Notes: generated by a model not told the origin, from the sequence alone. DNA of 64,000 nucleotides from an uncultured delta proteobacterium (GCA_903843965.1 CAIMRY010000017.1:62001-126000); one strand, 5' to 3'; counted from the first letter of the stretch, positions 46,670-56,084 are shown. Numbers and translations: made by a program.

Positions 46670-47617
46670 TCAGGCCTGCCAGCGCGCGTAGATGGAGCGC
46701 GGCAGGAGGCGCGCCTCGGCCCCGGGGGCCGTGTGCGGCACGGCCAGCTCGCCCACCTGGATGGTGCCGGGCAAGCCCCGCAGCACGTCGTGCAAAAGGT
46801 TGCCGAGCATGAGCGCCGAGGCCTCGATGTTGTACATGGTGAGGAGCAGCAGGCGCGCGTCGTCGGAAAGCAGCGTGCGGCAGTCCGCCAGCAGGTCGCG
46901 GACCATGCCCTCGACCTTCCAGACCTCGCGGTTCGGGCCACGGCCAAAGGACGGCGGGTCAAGCAGAATGGCCTGGTAGCGGTTGCCGCGCCGCACCTCG
47001 CGCTGGGTGAACTTGACCACGTCGTCGAGCAGGAAGCGCACCGGGTGGCCGGCCAAGCCAGGATTGGCAGGGCCGGACAGCTCCTGGTTGCGCTTGGCCC
47101 AGGCAATGGCCGGGCGCGAGGCGTCCACGTGGGTGGCGGCAAAGCCGCTGGCCTGGGCGGCCAGGCTGGCGGCCCCGGTGTAGCCGAAGAGATTCAACAA
47201 CTTGGGCCGGGCTTCGCCCGTTTCACGGGTGGCCGCCGTCATCCCCGCGCCCAGCTCGGCGATGAGCCGCCAGTGCGGGGCCTGCTCCGGGAACAGGCCG
47301 ATGTGCCGGGAGGTCTCGGACAGGCGCGCCTCCAGCGTGATCTGCTTGTTGCCGGACTGCCCGCCGGGAAGATCAAGCCGCAACGGCCAGGCCTTGGGCA
47401 GCTTGCCGTCCTGACGGACCGTGAGCCGCCCCTCCTCGTCCTGGCTGGCGTGGGCCTTGGCCCACTCGGCCTCGGGCAGCGCGGGCCGCCACCAGGCCTT
47501 GGGCTCGTGGCGCACGATCAGGTACTGGCCGAAGCGTTCGAGCTTGCGGCTGTCGCCGGAGTCGATGAGCTCGTACTCCGGCCAGTCGGGGGTGATGATG
47601 GGGATAGAAATATCCAT
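46670..47617 (-). CDS. RlmI/RlmK-like SAM-dependent methyltransferase
   Basis: A 315-residue class I methyltransferase. The SAM-binding motif is KLLNLFGYTGAASLAA, followed by THVDASRPAIAWAKRNQELSG and the catalytic-type DPPSFGRG, as in 23S rRNA m5C methyltransferases (RlmI family) though the PUA domain is replaced by a short N-terminus. Probably methylates rRNA or another nucleic acid. The start lies only 18 bases after the HEPN stop with a poor ribosome site (CCGGCATAGC), so its natural promoter may have been displaced by the island upstream. Confidence 0.8.
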   Translation of the reverse strand: MDISIPIITPDWPEYELIDSGDSRKLERFGQYLIVRHEPKAWWRPALPEAEWAKAHASQDEEGRLTVRQDGKLPKAWPLRLDLPGGQSGNKQITLEARLSETSRHIGLFPEQAPHWRLIAELGAGMTAATRETGEARPKLLNLFGYTGAASLAAQASGFAATHVDASRPAIAWAKRNQELSGPANPGLAGHPVRFLLDDVVKFTQREVRRGNRYQAILLDPPSFGRGPNREVWKVEGMVRDLLADCRTLLSDDARLLLLTMYNIEASALMLGNLLHDVLRGLPGTIQVGELAVPHTAPGAEARLLPRSIYARWQA

Positions 47618-47635
47618 TGCTATGCCGGAGTATGG

Positions 47636-48427
47636 CTAAGTGGTCTCAGTCTGAATAGTAGTAGGCCAGAAATCACAGTACTCAGCAAGCGTAAGAGAAA
47701 GAATGAGTAAAAAATCAATGTATCGTGCAATGTCAACAGATGAAGGCCAAATGAAACCACCAGATGGATGAGCAATTCTGTTCCGCACATTCATAATTTC
47801 ATCGAGTAAATCTTTTGCTTTATTTGTCGCCTGCTGCGGATCCTTTTCAGAAAAAAAATTTCGTACAGCGATTTGCTGCCCCATAGATTCCCAAATCTTA
47901 TCAAGACCGACTCGACCAAAAAGTTCAATAATCGTATTTGAGCGCATATTCTCAAAAGTTATTGAAAGACACTGAGTATTAATGTTTACCAAATCATTAT
48001 CATGAATATTACTAGACAGCGTTTTTATAAAACTGCTTACTCCACCATCCCCATGCCCGAATTTATGTGGATCGACCATGACCTTCGCCGTAAAAGATAT
48101 TAGATTTTCCCGCATCTTTTTTGGCAAATTTGTATACTTTTTACAACGTTGAGCTATCGTCAAACACATGTCTTCAAATAAATCACGTATATAGTTTTCA
48201 AACCTGCCGGCCAAATAAAGCAAAAGAACACCGTGATAAATAGGCATCACATGACGTGAAGAATTTGCGGAAAGCAATATTGTTCTAATATCATCATTGG
48301 GCGTGTCATCAAGGCTGGTAATTGAGTTTGATGAAATATTTGGCGCTTTCGCAAGGCTGTCAACGAGACCAACCATCTTGCGAAGCATCACAACATCGTT
48401 ATTAAAATCAGCAAATATTAGGTTCAT
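47636..48427 (-). CDS. HEPN domain protein (MAE_28990/MAE_18760-like)
   Basis: A 263-residue, AT-rich gene. The protein is largely helical and carries the HEPN ribonuclease motif Rx4H as RNRIAH (R215-H220). The N-terminal half (RHVMPIYHGVLLLYLAGRFENYIRDLFEDM) matches the MAE_28990-like HEPN group by eye. HEPN proteins are often RNases used in defence or as toxins. It follows the DUF262 gene with 10 bases between stop and start (an upstream overlapping start at 48478 is possible). The pair is probably a toxin/effector and its partner or sensor. Confidence 0.75.
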   Translation of the reverse strand: MNLIFADFNNDVVMLRKMVGLVDSLAKAPNISSNSITSLDDTPNDDIRTILLSANSSRHVMPIYHGVLLLYLAGRFENYIRDLFEDMCLTIAQRCKKYTNLPKKMRENLISFTAKVMVDPHKFGHGDGGVSSFIKTLSSNIHDNDLVNINTQCLSITFENMRSNTIIELFGRVGLDKIWESMGQQIAVRNFFSEKDPQQATNKAKDLLDEIMNVRNRIAHPSGGFIWPSSVDIARYIDFLLILSLTLAEYCDFWPTTIQTETT

Positions 48428-48437
48428 TGCTGACTCG

Positions 48438-49640
48438 TTAAGAAGAGAGAATCTGGATAGCCAGGTCAACACGATCAACTATTGATTCTATGGTATTACC
48501 GCGGCCGATTAAAATCTCGTACGAGTCGGGATCAGCCACTTCATCCCGATAGCAGTCACGTATAGACATCCCTCTGCCCTGAAGTGTATCTAATCCTATA
48601 AGAGAAGCACCAACCATCAGCGCATCATAAACAGGACGACTAACACGATTTGTGCCTGGGAGAACAAAAGGTTTACCCTGAAAAATACCATACAATGCTT
48701 CTAGTGTGTGTATGTAATCATCGCGCAATGACGATATAATATCTGGCGCATCGTACAAGTGTGACTTCATGCACACATTCATCAGGGTTTGGAGAGAACC
48801 CTTACGCCCGCACTCAATTGTTTCTTTGATTGCGAAAAAGCGCAGAACAATGTCACAGTCTGCCATCATTTTATACAACGTATTATTCAGCAAATCTTTT
48901 GATGGATTTTCGTCCTCTCCATCTCGAAATAGAGGGATGCCCCAAATTGATCGAAACATATCATGCTTCGACAATTCAATTATTAAGCTATTGAAACTTG
49001 ATGGATATAAAGCGTTTCGAATTTCTTGCGGATTTAATCTCGTACCGCCAGTGTTTAAGCGCTTAAAGAGAGCCATACGTACATCGAAACCGGCCTGTTC
49101 AGGGCGCGTTGTTTCAGCTAATAAGACCATTGCAGATATTGTCCGACGCAAGAGGCCGCGCTGGATTATCTCTGGAAGTTGTGAAAACTGTTTCCCATTT
49201 AGTTCTGGCCAGTATTCTAGAGAGCGCAGTGCATACCTATTATCAAGATAGTCACGAATGGACTCTATGCGTTGACGCCCATCCATTATTTCATACTGAT
49301 TGTATTCATTTTCAAACAAGAATATTGGTGGAACTGGAATGTTTAACAAAAGCGACTCGATGAGTAGAGACTTTTGCTTATGCGTCCATCTCTGGCGTCG
49401 TTGGTATGCTGGGTTAATTTTAATGTAGTTTTGGTCAGACAGTGATGCTTTAAGGGTATGGATTGTTAAGTCCATCGTTGAACGTACAACGCGCAATTGT
49501 GACTCAACAAACCGAACTTCCACGTCTTCCTTGACAGGAAGATTTTCTGTTTCCGATTCAGAATCAAACCAGGACTCAACATCTTCATCGGAATATGAAG
49601 ATACGTGAGAAGCTACTGTTGGTGTCTCTTGTGCCATCAT
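48438..49640 (-). CDS. DUF262 protein (ParB/GmrS-like)
   Basis: A 400-residue protein with an N-terminal DUF262 (ParB-fold NTPase) domain. Key motifs: INPAYQRRQRW (75-85), the DGRQR motif (120-124), and FKRLNTGGTRLNPQEIRNA (from 192), all hallmarks of DUF262. In the GmrSD restriction system DUF262 is joined to a DUF1524 HNH nuclease; here no HNH motif follows and the partner is a HEPN protein instead. An acidic N-terminal tail precedes the domain. Start at the tandem ATGATG after CAGAGGTTA. AT-rich composition and odd codon use mark recent acquisition. Confidence 0.82.
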   Translation of the reverse strand: MMAQETPTVASHVSSYSDEDVESWFDSESETENLPVKEDVEVRFVESQLRVVRSTMDLTIHTLKASLSDQNYIKINPAYQRRQRWTHKQKSLLIESLLLNIPVPPIFLFENEYNQYEIMDGRQRIESIRDYLDNRYALRSLEYWPELNGKQFSQLPEIIQRGLLRRTISAMVLLAETTRPEQAGFDVRMALFKRLNTGGTRLNPQEIRNALYPSSFNSLIIELSKHDMFRSIWGIPLFRDGEDENPSKDLLNNTLYKMMADCDIVLRFFAIKETIECGRKGSLQTLMNVCMKSHLYDAPDIISSLRDDYIHTLEALYGIFQGKPFVLPGTNRVSRPVYDALMVGASLIGLDTLQGRGMSIRDCYRDEVADPDSYEILIGRGNTIESIVDRVDLAIQILSS

Positions 49641-49704
49641 TAACCTCTGCAAGAATTAAAATGTACCAAGCTATCCGAACAAGTATAGGCTTAGCGTAAC
49701 ATGG

Positions 49705-51300
49705 TCAAACAAAATCACTCTCCCAAAACATGGTGCCCAGCACATGCGCGCTCTCGCCCGGCGTGTAGCCCGGCTCGTCACCGCCGCCGTGGTGGTACGC
49801 GCAGAGAAAGCGCGCGCCGTTCGCATCGGCGGGCAGCTCAGCCCAGCCGGAATAGCCGAAGTCCGCCGGGCTGGCCTGGCGGTCGTTTTTCAGCTCCAGC
49901 ACGCGCCGAACGATGTGCTCATCGGGCAAAAGCCCGCTCTTGTGGTCCCAGGACCAGGCGTAATGGCGGCCCAGGGTCGGCTCCTCGGTCATAAGCGACA
50001 TGCGCCGCCACACGGCCTCGCAGGCGTTGTCGCCCTTGCGCACGATGGCCCCCACCAGAATGGGCCGGGTCTCGCCGCTCATGCGGTCCACCGGGTACTC
50101 CCCGCTCGCCTGCCCGTCAATGAACAGGCGGCACAGGCCGGGCTCGTACTCGATGCGCACGGTGTGGAACTGCCCCGGCTTCCAGGGGATCAGCGGGGCC
50201 TCGTCCGCATCCGGCGCCAGGCCGTCCGGGTACAGCTTCCACCACAGGCCAAGGCGGATGCCGCAGCCGTTGACCTCCGCCGAAAGCACCTTGACCTCGG
50301 CCTCGAACACCGCCCGGGCCGAGGCCGGATCGGTGAGCGGCCGCAGGAAGTAGCGCACCGGCGAGGCGGTCGCCGAGGGCGGGCCGGATTCGTTCTTGAT
50401 CTCCAGGCCGCGTTTGGTCAGGCGCGGATTGCCCGGCGCGGCGTGCAGGCCGTGGGCCTCGAAGTCCGAGCAGAGGTCGTCCAGCGAGCCCAGCCAGGCC
50501 TTGGTGCCGGGGTCCGGCCCGACATCGCGGTAGGTCACGAGCAGCTTGCCGCTGCTGGTCCAGCCCAGCGTGGGCCGGTGGCCGATGAGCGGGGTGGGCC
50601 TGGGCGCGCCCCAGGTGGCCCCGCCGTCCTCGCTGAGGCAAAAGTACATGGGCTCGCCCACAAAGGAGTTCTCGCGCATCAGCGCCAGCAGGCGCGGCGG
50701 CCCGCCCACCAGCTCCTGCGGCAGGCGGATCACCGAGGCTTCGCAGAGCACCAGGCACTTTTCGCTGGCGATGACGGAAAACGGCTCCCAGCTGCGGCCC
50801 AGGTTGCGCGAGAGATAGGCCATCTGCTCGCTGGGGGCCTGGCGGATGCGCGGCTGCGGCTGGCTGCCCCGGTGCTGGTGCCCGGTGGTGAAGAGCACCT
50901 GGCCGCCCAGCTCCAGGATGCGGTCCTGCAGGCCGTGGCCCAGGCCGCCGCCCGGCTGCTGGGCCCAGGTGCGGCCCTGGTCGGCGCTGAAGTAGAGGAT
51001 CGGCCCGGCGTCGTCCACGAGGATGAGCAGGCCGCCCGCCTCGCCGTTGGCCACGCGTGAGATGCGCGGGCAGTGGGACTCCGAGGCGTTCATGATCCGC
51101 GCCGGGCCCCAGCTGCGGCCCAGGTCCGCGCTTTCGCGCAGGAGCAGCCTGCGCCGGGTGCCCACGTGGCGGTCAAACTCGTTGTACGCGCACAACAGCC
51201 TGCCGTCGTCGGTCAGGCACAGGTCCGGGAAGCAGAGGTACTGCCCCTGGCGGCGGTCGATGACCACGTGCCGCTCCGCAAGGGTGTCGAGGCTCGGCAT
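49705..51300 (-). CDS. Sialidase-like beta-propeller protein with lectin-type insert
   Basis: A 531-residue protein with Asp-box (BNR) repeats: SADLGRSWG, SADQGRTWA, SRNLGRSWE and SEDGGATWG, placing it in the exo-sialidase/neuraminidase propeller superfamily. Between propeller blades (about residues 315-430) is a ConA/laminin-G-like segment (GIRLGLWWKLYPDG, FHTVRIEYEPG, RLFIDGQASG). It lacks the Arg-Ile-Pro motif of true sialidases (here CFPD) and has no signal peptide, so a sialidase activity in the periplasm is unlikely; it could act on another glycan in the cytoplasm or be a sugar lyase relative. No neighbours of sialic acid use. Confidence 0.72.
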   Translation of the reverse strand: MPSLDTLAERHVVIDRRQGQYLCFPDLCLTDDGRLLCAYNEFDRHVGTRRRLLLRESADLGRSWGPARIMNASESHCPRISRVANGEAGGLLILVDDAGPILYFSADQGRTWAQQPGGGLGHGLQDRILELGGQVLFTTGHQHRGSQPQPRIRQAPSEQMAYLSRNLGRSWEPFSVIASEKCLVLCEASVIRLPQELVGGPPRLLALMRENSFVGEPMYFCLSEDGGATWGAPRPTPLIGHRPTLGWTSSGKLLVTYRDVGPDPGTKAWLGSLDDLCSDFEAHGLHAAPGNPRLTKRGLEIKNESGPPSATASPVRYFLRPLTDPASARAVFEAEVKVLSAEVNGCGIRLGLWWKLYPDGLAPDADEAPLIPWKPGQFHTVRIEYEPGLCRLFIDGQASGEYPVDRMSGETRPILVGAIVRKGDNACEAVWRRMSLMTEEPTLGRHYAWSWDHKSGLLPDEHIVRRVLELKNDRQASPADFGYSGWAELPADANGARFLCAYHHGGGDEPGYTPGESAHVLGTMFWESDFV

Positions 51301-51480
51301 GGCGGTCCTCCGGGATGTTAGACAATGTCTCGGGTTGCGTCCGTGTTGTGCGTCGTCGTGCCCGCCACCTGCTGGCGCGGGTTGTAACCGCCGCGCGTCA
51401 GCGAGAAGTCTAGACTTTCTTCAGCACCCCGGCTGTACGGCAACCGGGCCCACCACTTGGCCCTTGGCGCTTTTTCGCGT

Positions 51481-52776
51481 TCAGTCCTTATCCCGCTCGT
51501 CGATGACGCGCTTGGTTTTGGCGAAGCTGCGCGGCAGGCTGCCAGGGGGCATGATCTCGACCGTGGCGGTCACCAGAATGTGGTTCTTGATCTCCGTGGC
51601 GATGGCCTTGGCCAACTGGCCGGATTCGGACTCCGGCACCTCGGTCCGGCGCTCCGCGCGCACCACCATGTGGTCCAGGCCGTCGGCGCGGGTGAGGGCG
51701 ATCTGGTACTCACACTGCATCTGCGGGTGCCTGTCGAGCACGGCCGCCACCTGGCCGGGGTAGATGTTCACCCCGCGGAAGATGATCATGTCGTCGCTGC
51801 GGCCCTGGATGCGCTCGTGGCGCGGCATGGCGCAGCCGCAGGGGCAGGCGCCGGGGATGAGCCGGGTCATGTCACGCGTGCGGTAGCGGATGAGCGGGCT
51901 GGCCTCCTTCCTCAGGCTGGTGATGACCATCTCGCCCAGCTCGCCGGAAGCCACGGGCAGCAGCGTGTCCGGGTCGATGAGCTCCAGGATGTACATGTCG
52001 GCCCAGTAGTGGATGCCCTGGTGCGCCTCGCACTCGATGCCCGCGCCAGGGCCGTAGATCTCGGTCATGCCGGAGATGTCGAAACTGTGCTCCAGGCCGA
52101 GGGCCTCCTCAAAGCGCTGGCGCATCTTCTTGGTGTGCGCCTCGGCCCCGAAGATGGCGCGCTTGAGCTTGAGCTTGGCGCGCAGGTTCTGCTTCTCCAC
52201 CTCCTCGCCCAGGAGCAGGGCCATGCTGGCCGTGGAGCCCAGGCAGGTGGTGCCCAGGTCGGTCAGCATCTGCAGCTGGATGTCGAGCATGCCCGGACCG
52301 ACCGGCAGGGCCATGGCCCCGAAGCGCTCGCACCCGAGCTGGAAGCCCGCCCCGGCGGTCCACAGGCCGTAGCCGACGCAAATTTGAACACGGTCCAGGA
52401 TGGTCAGGCCCGCCAGTTCGTAACAGCGGGCGAACATGTCGGCCCAGTCGGCGATGTCCTTCTGCGTGTAGGTCAGGATCTTCCGCTTGCCCGTCGTCCC
52501 GCTGCTGCCGTGGATGCGCACCACCTGCTCCTCCGGCACGCTGAGGAGCGGCAGGGGGTACTCGGCCTGCAGGTCGTGGGCCGTGGTGAAGGGCAATCTG
52601 GCCAGGTCGGACAGGTGCTTGATGTCGCCGGGGTGGATGCCGGCCTCTTCCAGGCGGCGGCGGTAGAAGGGGCTGCCCTGGAAGGCGTGGTGCAGGGTCC
52701 ATTTGAGGCCCTCCTGCTGCACGGCGGCGAGTTCATCGGCGCTCATGTCCGGGATGAAGCGGGCGGTCTGGATCAT
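51481..52776 (-). CDS. Phenylacetate-CoA ligase family protein 2
   Basis: A 431-residue AMP-forming ligase, paralogue of the one at 28.4 kb. The ATP-binding motif is GSSGTTGKRK, followed by FDISGMTEIYGPG, YRTRDMTRL and the hinge IQGRSDDMIIFRGVNIYPGQV. The two copies differ in loops and probably in substrate. The start (MIQTARFIPDM) was chosen by similarity to the family; the frame is open further upstream. A ribosome site GAGGAGAA lies seven bases from the ATG. No partner oxidoreductase gene is adjacent. Confidence 0.88.
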   Translation of the reverse strand: MIQTARFIPDMSADELAAVQQEGLKWTLHHAFQGSPFYRRRLEEAGIHPGDIKHLSDLARLPFTTAHDLQAEYPLPLLSVPEEQVVRIHGSSGTTGKRKILTYTQKDIADWADMFARCYELAGLTILDRVQICVGYGLWTAGAGFQLGCERFGAMALPVGPGMLDIQLQMLTDLGTTCLGSTASMALLLGEEVEKQNLRAKLKLKRAIFGAEAHTKKMRQRFEEALGLEHSFDISGMTEIYGPGAGIECEAHQGIHYWADMYILELIDPDTLLPVASGELGEMVITSLRKEASPLIRYRTRDMTRLIPGACPCGCAMPRHERIQGRSDDMIIFRGVNIYPGQVAAVLDRHPQMQCEYQIALTRADGLDHMVVRAERRTEVPESESGQLAKAIATEIKNHILVTATVEIMPPGSLPRSFAKTKRVIDERDKD

Positions 52777-52960
52777 GGGGCGGTTCTCCTCGCATGGGGG
52801 CGCTTGTGGGGCCGGGGAAAATTCGGTACCTGTGCATCGGGGTGCATGAGCGGCACAGTCCGCGCGGCGTACGCCATCATGCAGCAGATCGGCCTGATCT
52901 TCAAGCCTGGACACCCGATCTTCCAGACCAAAACAGGGCCGCAAGGGAGAGCATACGCCT

Positions 52961-53776
52961 GTGGACCACAGCCTGTTCCTGATCCTGGCCGCCACGCTCG
53001 GGTTGATCCTCGGCAGCTTCGCCACCTGCGCCGCCCACCGCCTGGCCACGGGCGGCAGCCTGACCAGCCCGGCGCGGTCCTTTTGCCCGGCCTGCGGCCA
53101 CACGTTGACCTGGCGCGAAAACATCCCGCTTGCAGGCTGGCTGCTGCAAGGCGGACGCTGCCGCTTCTGCCGGGCCAGAATCCCCCTGCGCTACCCGCTG
53201 AGCGAGCTGGCATGCGCCCTCTTCGCCCTGGCTGCTGCCACCGTGTTCGGTTTCGGCTGGCCTTTCCTCGTGGCCGTGGGCTTCGGCACGCTCCTGCTCG
53301 TGCTCTCGCTCATCGACCTTCAGACCTGGCTCTTGCCCGATGTGTTGACCCTGCCGGGCGCGGGATTGGCCCTGCTCGCGTCGACGTTGCTGCCGCACGC
53401 GCACACCCTGGGCATAGGCTGGCGGGCGGGGCTTCTCGGCGCGGCTGTGGGCGGCGGGGGCCTGTGGCTCATGGCCTGGGCCTACCGCCGCATCCGGGGC
53501 GAGGACGGCTTGGGCCTGGGCGACGCCAAGCTCATGCTCCTGGTGGGCGCGCTGCTGGGCCCGGTGGCCGTGCCGCTGACGCTTTTCGCCGGGGCCGTGC
53601 TGGCCCTGCCCATGGGGCTCGTCGCCGCGCGCCGGGCCGCGCAAGAGGGCGAGGGCACAGGTGCGGGCGAAGGCCTGCGCACGGCCCTGCCCTTTGGCCC
53701 GTTCCTCTGCGCCGGGGCAGCGGCCTTTCTCCTGGCCGGGCCGCAGTTCCTGCACTGGTGGCTCGGCAGGCCATAG
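52961..53776 (+). CDS. pilD: Prepilin peptidase (type IV leader peptidase)
   Basis: A 271-residue bifunctional inner-membrane protease and N-methylase that matures type IV pilins and type II secretion pseudopilins. The first segment is hydrophobic, then the cytoplasmic zinc motif CPACGHTLTW and GGRCRFC (two CxxC), followed by seven more membrane segments. The two catalytic aspartates are visible: LIDLQTWLLPD and GLGLGDAKLM. GTG start with GGGAGAG eight bases upstream. Its pilin or secretion targets lie elsewhere. Confidence 0.92.
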   Translation: MDHSLFLILAATLGLILGSFATCAAHRLATGGSLTSPARSFCPACGHTLTWRENIPLAGWLLQGGRCRFCRARIPLRYPLSELACALFALAAATVFGFGWPFLVAVGFGTLLLVLSLIDLQTWLLPDVLTLPGAGLALLASTLLPHAHTLGIGWRAGLLGAAVGGGGLWLMAWAYRRIRGEDGLGLGDAKLMLLVGALLGPVAVPLTLFAGAVLALPMGLVAARRAAQEGEGTGAGEGLRTALPFGPFLCAGAAAFLLAGPQFLHWWLGRP

Positions 53777-53953
53777 CGCTTCGCTCCGCGCAGCATCCTC
53801 ACCTGTGCGAACGGCAAGACAGTCCATCCCCCTCCGAACCGCCCCAAATGCCCTCTGCGACAACACGCGGCCACCCTTGCCGCACCGCACGTGCATTTTC
53901 CGTCGGTGCGCCTACATATGACAAAACTATATTTCGTGCAGCCCCCTTGATCA

Positions 53954-53981
53954 TTGACATGTGCAAAGACCAGCGTAGGGA
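53954..53981 (+). promoter_or_regulatory. Possible promoter of the fecR-like/ompA pair
   Basis: TTGACA, 16-base spacer, TAGGGA. Good -35, weak -10. It lies upstream of the FecR-domain gene in an AT-rich patch. Confidence 0.4.
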
Positions 53982-54003
53982 TACACCTATGGAGGTATAT
54001 GCC

Positions 54004-54510
54004 ATGCCACGACAGCCATTTCCTTCAACCCTTGGAATCCTTGTCCTGACTGCCTTGCTGGCCCTGGCTGCCGGTTCGGCCCTTGCCGAGGACGCCCCCC
54101 CGGCCGGGAGCGTCAAATCCTCCACCGGCGTGGCCCAGGTGGCCCGCAACAAGGCCGCGCCCGCCCAGCTGAAGCCCGGCGACCGCATCTTCGAAAAGGA
54201 CGTGCTGACCACAGACGCGCAGAGCAGCCTGGGGCTGGTGATGCGCGACAACTCCGTCCTGTCCCTGGGGCCGGAGAGTCGGCTCGTGGTGGAAAGCTTC
54301 CAGTTCGCGCCGGAAAAGGGCGCGCTGGCCTCGGTCATGCGGCTGGCCAAGGGCTCCGCCGCATGCATCACCGGGGAGATCGCCAAGCTCTCGCCGGGAA
54401 CCGTGCAGGTCCTGACCCCCACTGCAGTCATCGGCATCCGGGGCACCCACTTCCTGGTGCACGCCGAAGGCGGCCCGGACATGGAGCCAAAGACCGAAGG
54501 GGGGCGCTAA
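54004..54510 (+). CDS. FecR-domain periplasmic protein
   Basis: A 168-residue exported protein. Signal peptide 1-28 (LAAGSALAED), then a FecR-like beta domain: GSVKSSTGVAQVARN, KPGDRIFEKDVLTTDAQSSL, and VIGIRGTHFLVH, the GIRGT signature at the end. The protein stops right after that motif, so it is the short, stand-alone version. GGAGG eight bases before the ATG sets the start; an ATG five codons earlier uses the site itself. It ends one base before the OmpA lipoprotein starts, so the two are an operon, a common pairing in Desulfovibrio-like genomes (inferred). Confidence 0.87.
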   Translation: MPRQPFPSTLGILVLTALLALAAGSALAEDAPPAGSVKSSTGVAQVARNKAAPAQLKPGDRIFEKDVLTTDAQSSLGLVMRDNSVLSLGPESRLVVESFQFAPEKGALASVMRLAKGSAACITGEIAKLSPGTVQVLTPTAVIGIRGTHFLVHAEGGPDMEPKTEGGR

Positions 54511-54511
54511 G

Positions 54512-55117
54512 ATGCGAACCGCTCGTCTGATCCAGCTGTTTTTGTTCGCATTGCTGGCTATCCAGATGCTGAGCGCCTGCGGCGCAAAGACTGTGGTGCT
54601 CCTGCTGCCCGATCCGGACGGCCATGTGGGCTCCGTGGTCGTGACCAACGCCCAGGGCAGCCAGATCCTGACCCAGGCCGGAACGGCCACGCGCATCGCC
54701 CCCAAGGCCGCGCCCAGCCCGCCTGAGACCCTCTCCGCAGCTGAGACGGAACAACTCTTCGGCCCGGCCCAGCGCGCCCTGCCCACCAAGCCTGTGCGCT
54801 ACATCCTGTACTTCGAAAGCGACGGGGTGGAGCTCACGCCCGAGTCCAAGGCGGACCTGCCCAAGGTCCTGGCCACGGTCCGGGAGCGCCAGTCGCGCGA
54901 CATCTCCGTGGTGGGCCACGCCAGCAAGGCCGGAGACGAGGCCTTCAACATCGGCCTTTCGCGCAGGCGGGCCGAGGCCGTGCGCAAGATCCTGGTCAAG
55001 GACGGCCTGCCGACAGGGATCATCGATGTCACCTCCCACGGCTCGGCGAATCCCCTGGTCATCAACAACAACCCGTATGAGCCCAGGAACCGTCGCGTGG
55101 AGATCACCGTCCGCTAG
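54512..55117 (+). CDS. OmpA-family lipoprotein
   Basis: A 201-residue outer-membrane lipoprotein that binds peptidoglycan. Lipobox LSAC (after residue 22), a short linker, then an OmpA C-terminal domain (about 95-200): [45 protein letters not shown] and [14 protein letters not shown]. The Asp/Arg pair that contacts diaminopimelate (GHASK.., SRRRAE) is present. The linker is Pro-rich, so the protein may span from outer membrane to wall. It follows the FecR-domain gene with one base between. Confidence 0.92.
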   Translation: MRTARLIQLFLFALLAIQMLSACGAKTVVLLLPDPDGHVGSVVVTNAQGSQILTQAGTATRIAPKAAPSPPETLSAAETEQLFGPAQRALPTKPVRYILYFESDGVELTPESKADLPKVLATVRERQSRDISVVGHASKAGDEAFNIGLSRRRAEAVRKILVKDGLPTGIIDVTSHGSANPLVINNNPYEPRNRRVEITVR

Positions 55118-55175
55118 GATACGGCGCTTCCGCTCCTCGACAACGGCCTCGCTTTGGCCTAGATTGCCACCTCGC

Positions 55176-55193
55176 GGACGCGCTGTCGCGTCC
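55176..55193 (+). terminator. Hairpin after the OmpA lipoprotein gene
   Basis: GGACGCG-CTGT-CGCGTCC, 7-bp stem, followed by GGCATTCCCC. No T-tract, so a weak or Rho-assisted terminator. Confidence 0.45.
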
Positions 55194-55223
55194 GGCATTC
55201 CCCCACGCAATCAAGGAGGCCCA

Positions 55224-56084
55224 ATGATCCTGCTCGACGGCAAAGCCACGGCCCAGTCCATCCGCACGGAGCTCAAGGCCGAGGTGGCGAAAATCACTGC
55301 GGCCCATGGCCGCGCGCCAGGACTCGCCGTCATCCTGGTGGGGGAGGACCCCGCCTCCCAGGTCTATGTGCGCAACAAGGAGTGCGACTGTGTCGAGGTG
55401 GGCTTTGCCTCCTTCCCGCACCGCCTCGGGCCGGAGACCACCCAGGCCGAGCTGGAGGCCACCATCGACAGCCTCAATGCCGACCCGGACGTTGACGGCG
55501 TGCTGCTCCAGCTGCCCGTTCCCAAGGGGCTGGACAGCCTCTCGCTGCTTGAGCGCATCGATCCGGACAAGGATGTGGACGGCTTCCATCCGAAAAACAT
55601 CGGGCGGCTGGCCCTGGGCCTGCCTGGACTGCAGCCCTGCACCCCGGCCGGGGTCATCGAGCTTTTGCGCCGCTACAACCTGCCCACCCAGGGCAAGCAT
55701 GCCGTGGTGGTGGGCCGCAGCAACATCGTCGGCCGCCCGCTGTCCATCATGCTTTCGCTGCCGGGCCCCTTCGGCGACGCCACAGTGACCCTGTGCCACT
55801 CCCGCACCCCGGACCTGGCCGAGCAGTGCAAACGCGCGGACTTCGTGTTCTCGGCCATCGGCAAACCCAGGTTCATCACCTGCGACATGGTCAAGCCCGG
55901 CGCGGTGGTGGTGGACGTGGGCATCAACCGCGTGGACGACAGCCTGGTGGGCGACTGCGACTTCGAGTACCTGTGCGCCACGGCCAGCGCCATGACCCCG
56001 GTGCCCGGCGGCATCGGCCCCATGACCAGGGCCATGCTTTTGCTGAACACCGTGGCGGCGTTCAAGAAGCACCTGGGGGCCTAG
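55224..56084 (+). CDS. folD: Bifunctional methylenetetrahydrofolate dehydrogenase/cyclohydrolase
   Basis: A 286-residue enzyme that interconverts methylene-, methenyl- and formyl-tetrahydrofolate. Family motifs: [18 protein letters not shown] with the catalytic Lys (YVxxK), [22 protein letters not shown], the NADP site [13 protein letters not shown] and [20 protein letters not shown] six bases upstream. One-carbon units from this enzyme feed purine and formyl-Met synthesis and, in sulfate reducers, the Wood-Ljungdahl route if present (not visible here). Confidence 0.96.
   Translation: MILLDGKATAQSIRTELKAEVAKITAAHGRAPGLAVILVGEDPASQVYVRNKECDCVEVGFASFPHRLGPETTQAELEATIDSLNADPDVDGVLLQLPVPKGLDSLSLLERIDPDKDVDGFHPKNIGRLALGLPGLQPCTPAGVIELLRRYNLPTQGKHAVVVGRSNIVGRPLSIMLSLPGPFGDATVTLCHSRTPDLAEQCKRADFVFSAIGKPRFITCDMVKPGAVVVDVGINRVDDSLVGDCDFEYLCATASAMTPVPGGIGPMTRAMLLLNTVAAFKKHLGA

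Larger units (their letters stand above)
47636..49704. mobile_element. AT-rich two-gene island (DUF262 + HEPN)
   Basis: A sharp drop in GC begins at the sialidase gene's 3' end and stops just before the methyltransferase start. It holds only the two genes above. No transposase, integrase or flanking repeat is visible, so the means of entry is unknown. The short upstream gap has a possible promoter on the minus strand (TTGTTC, 16 bases, TTTAAT). Confidence 0.6.
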
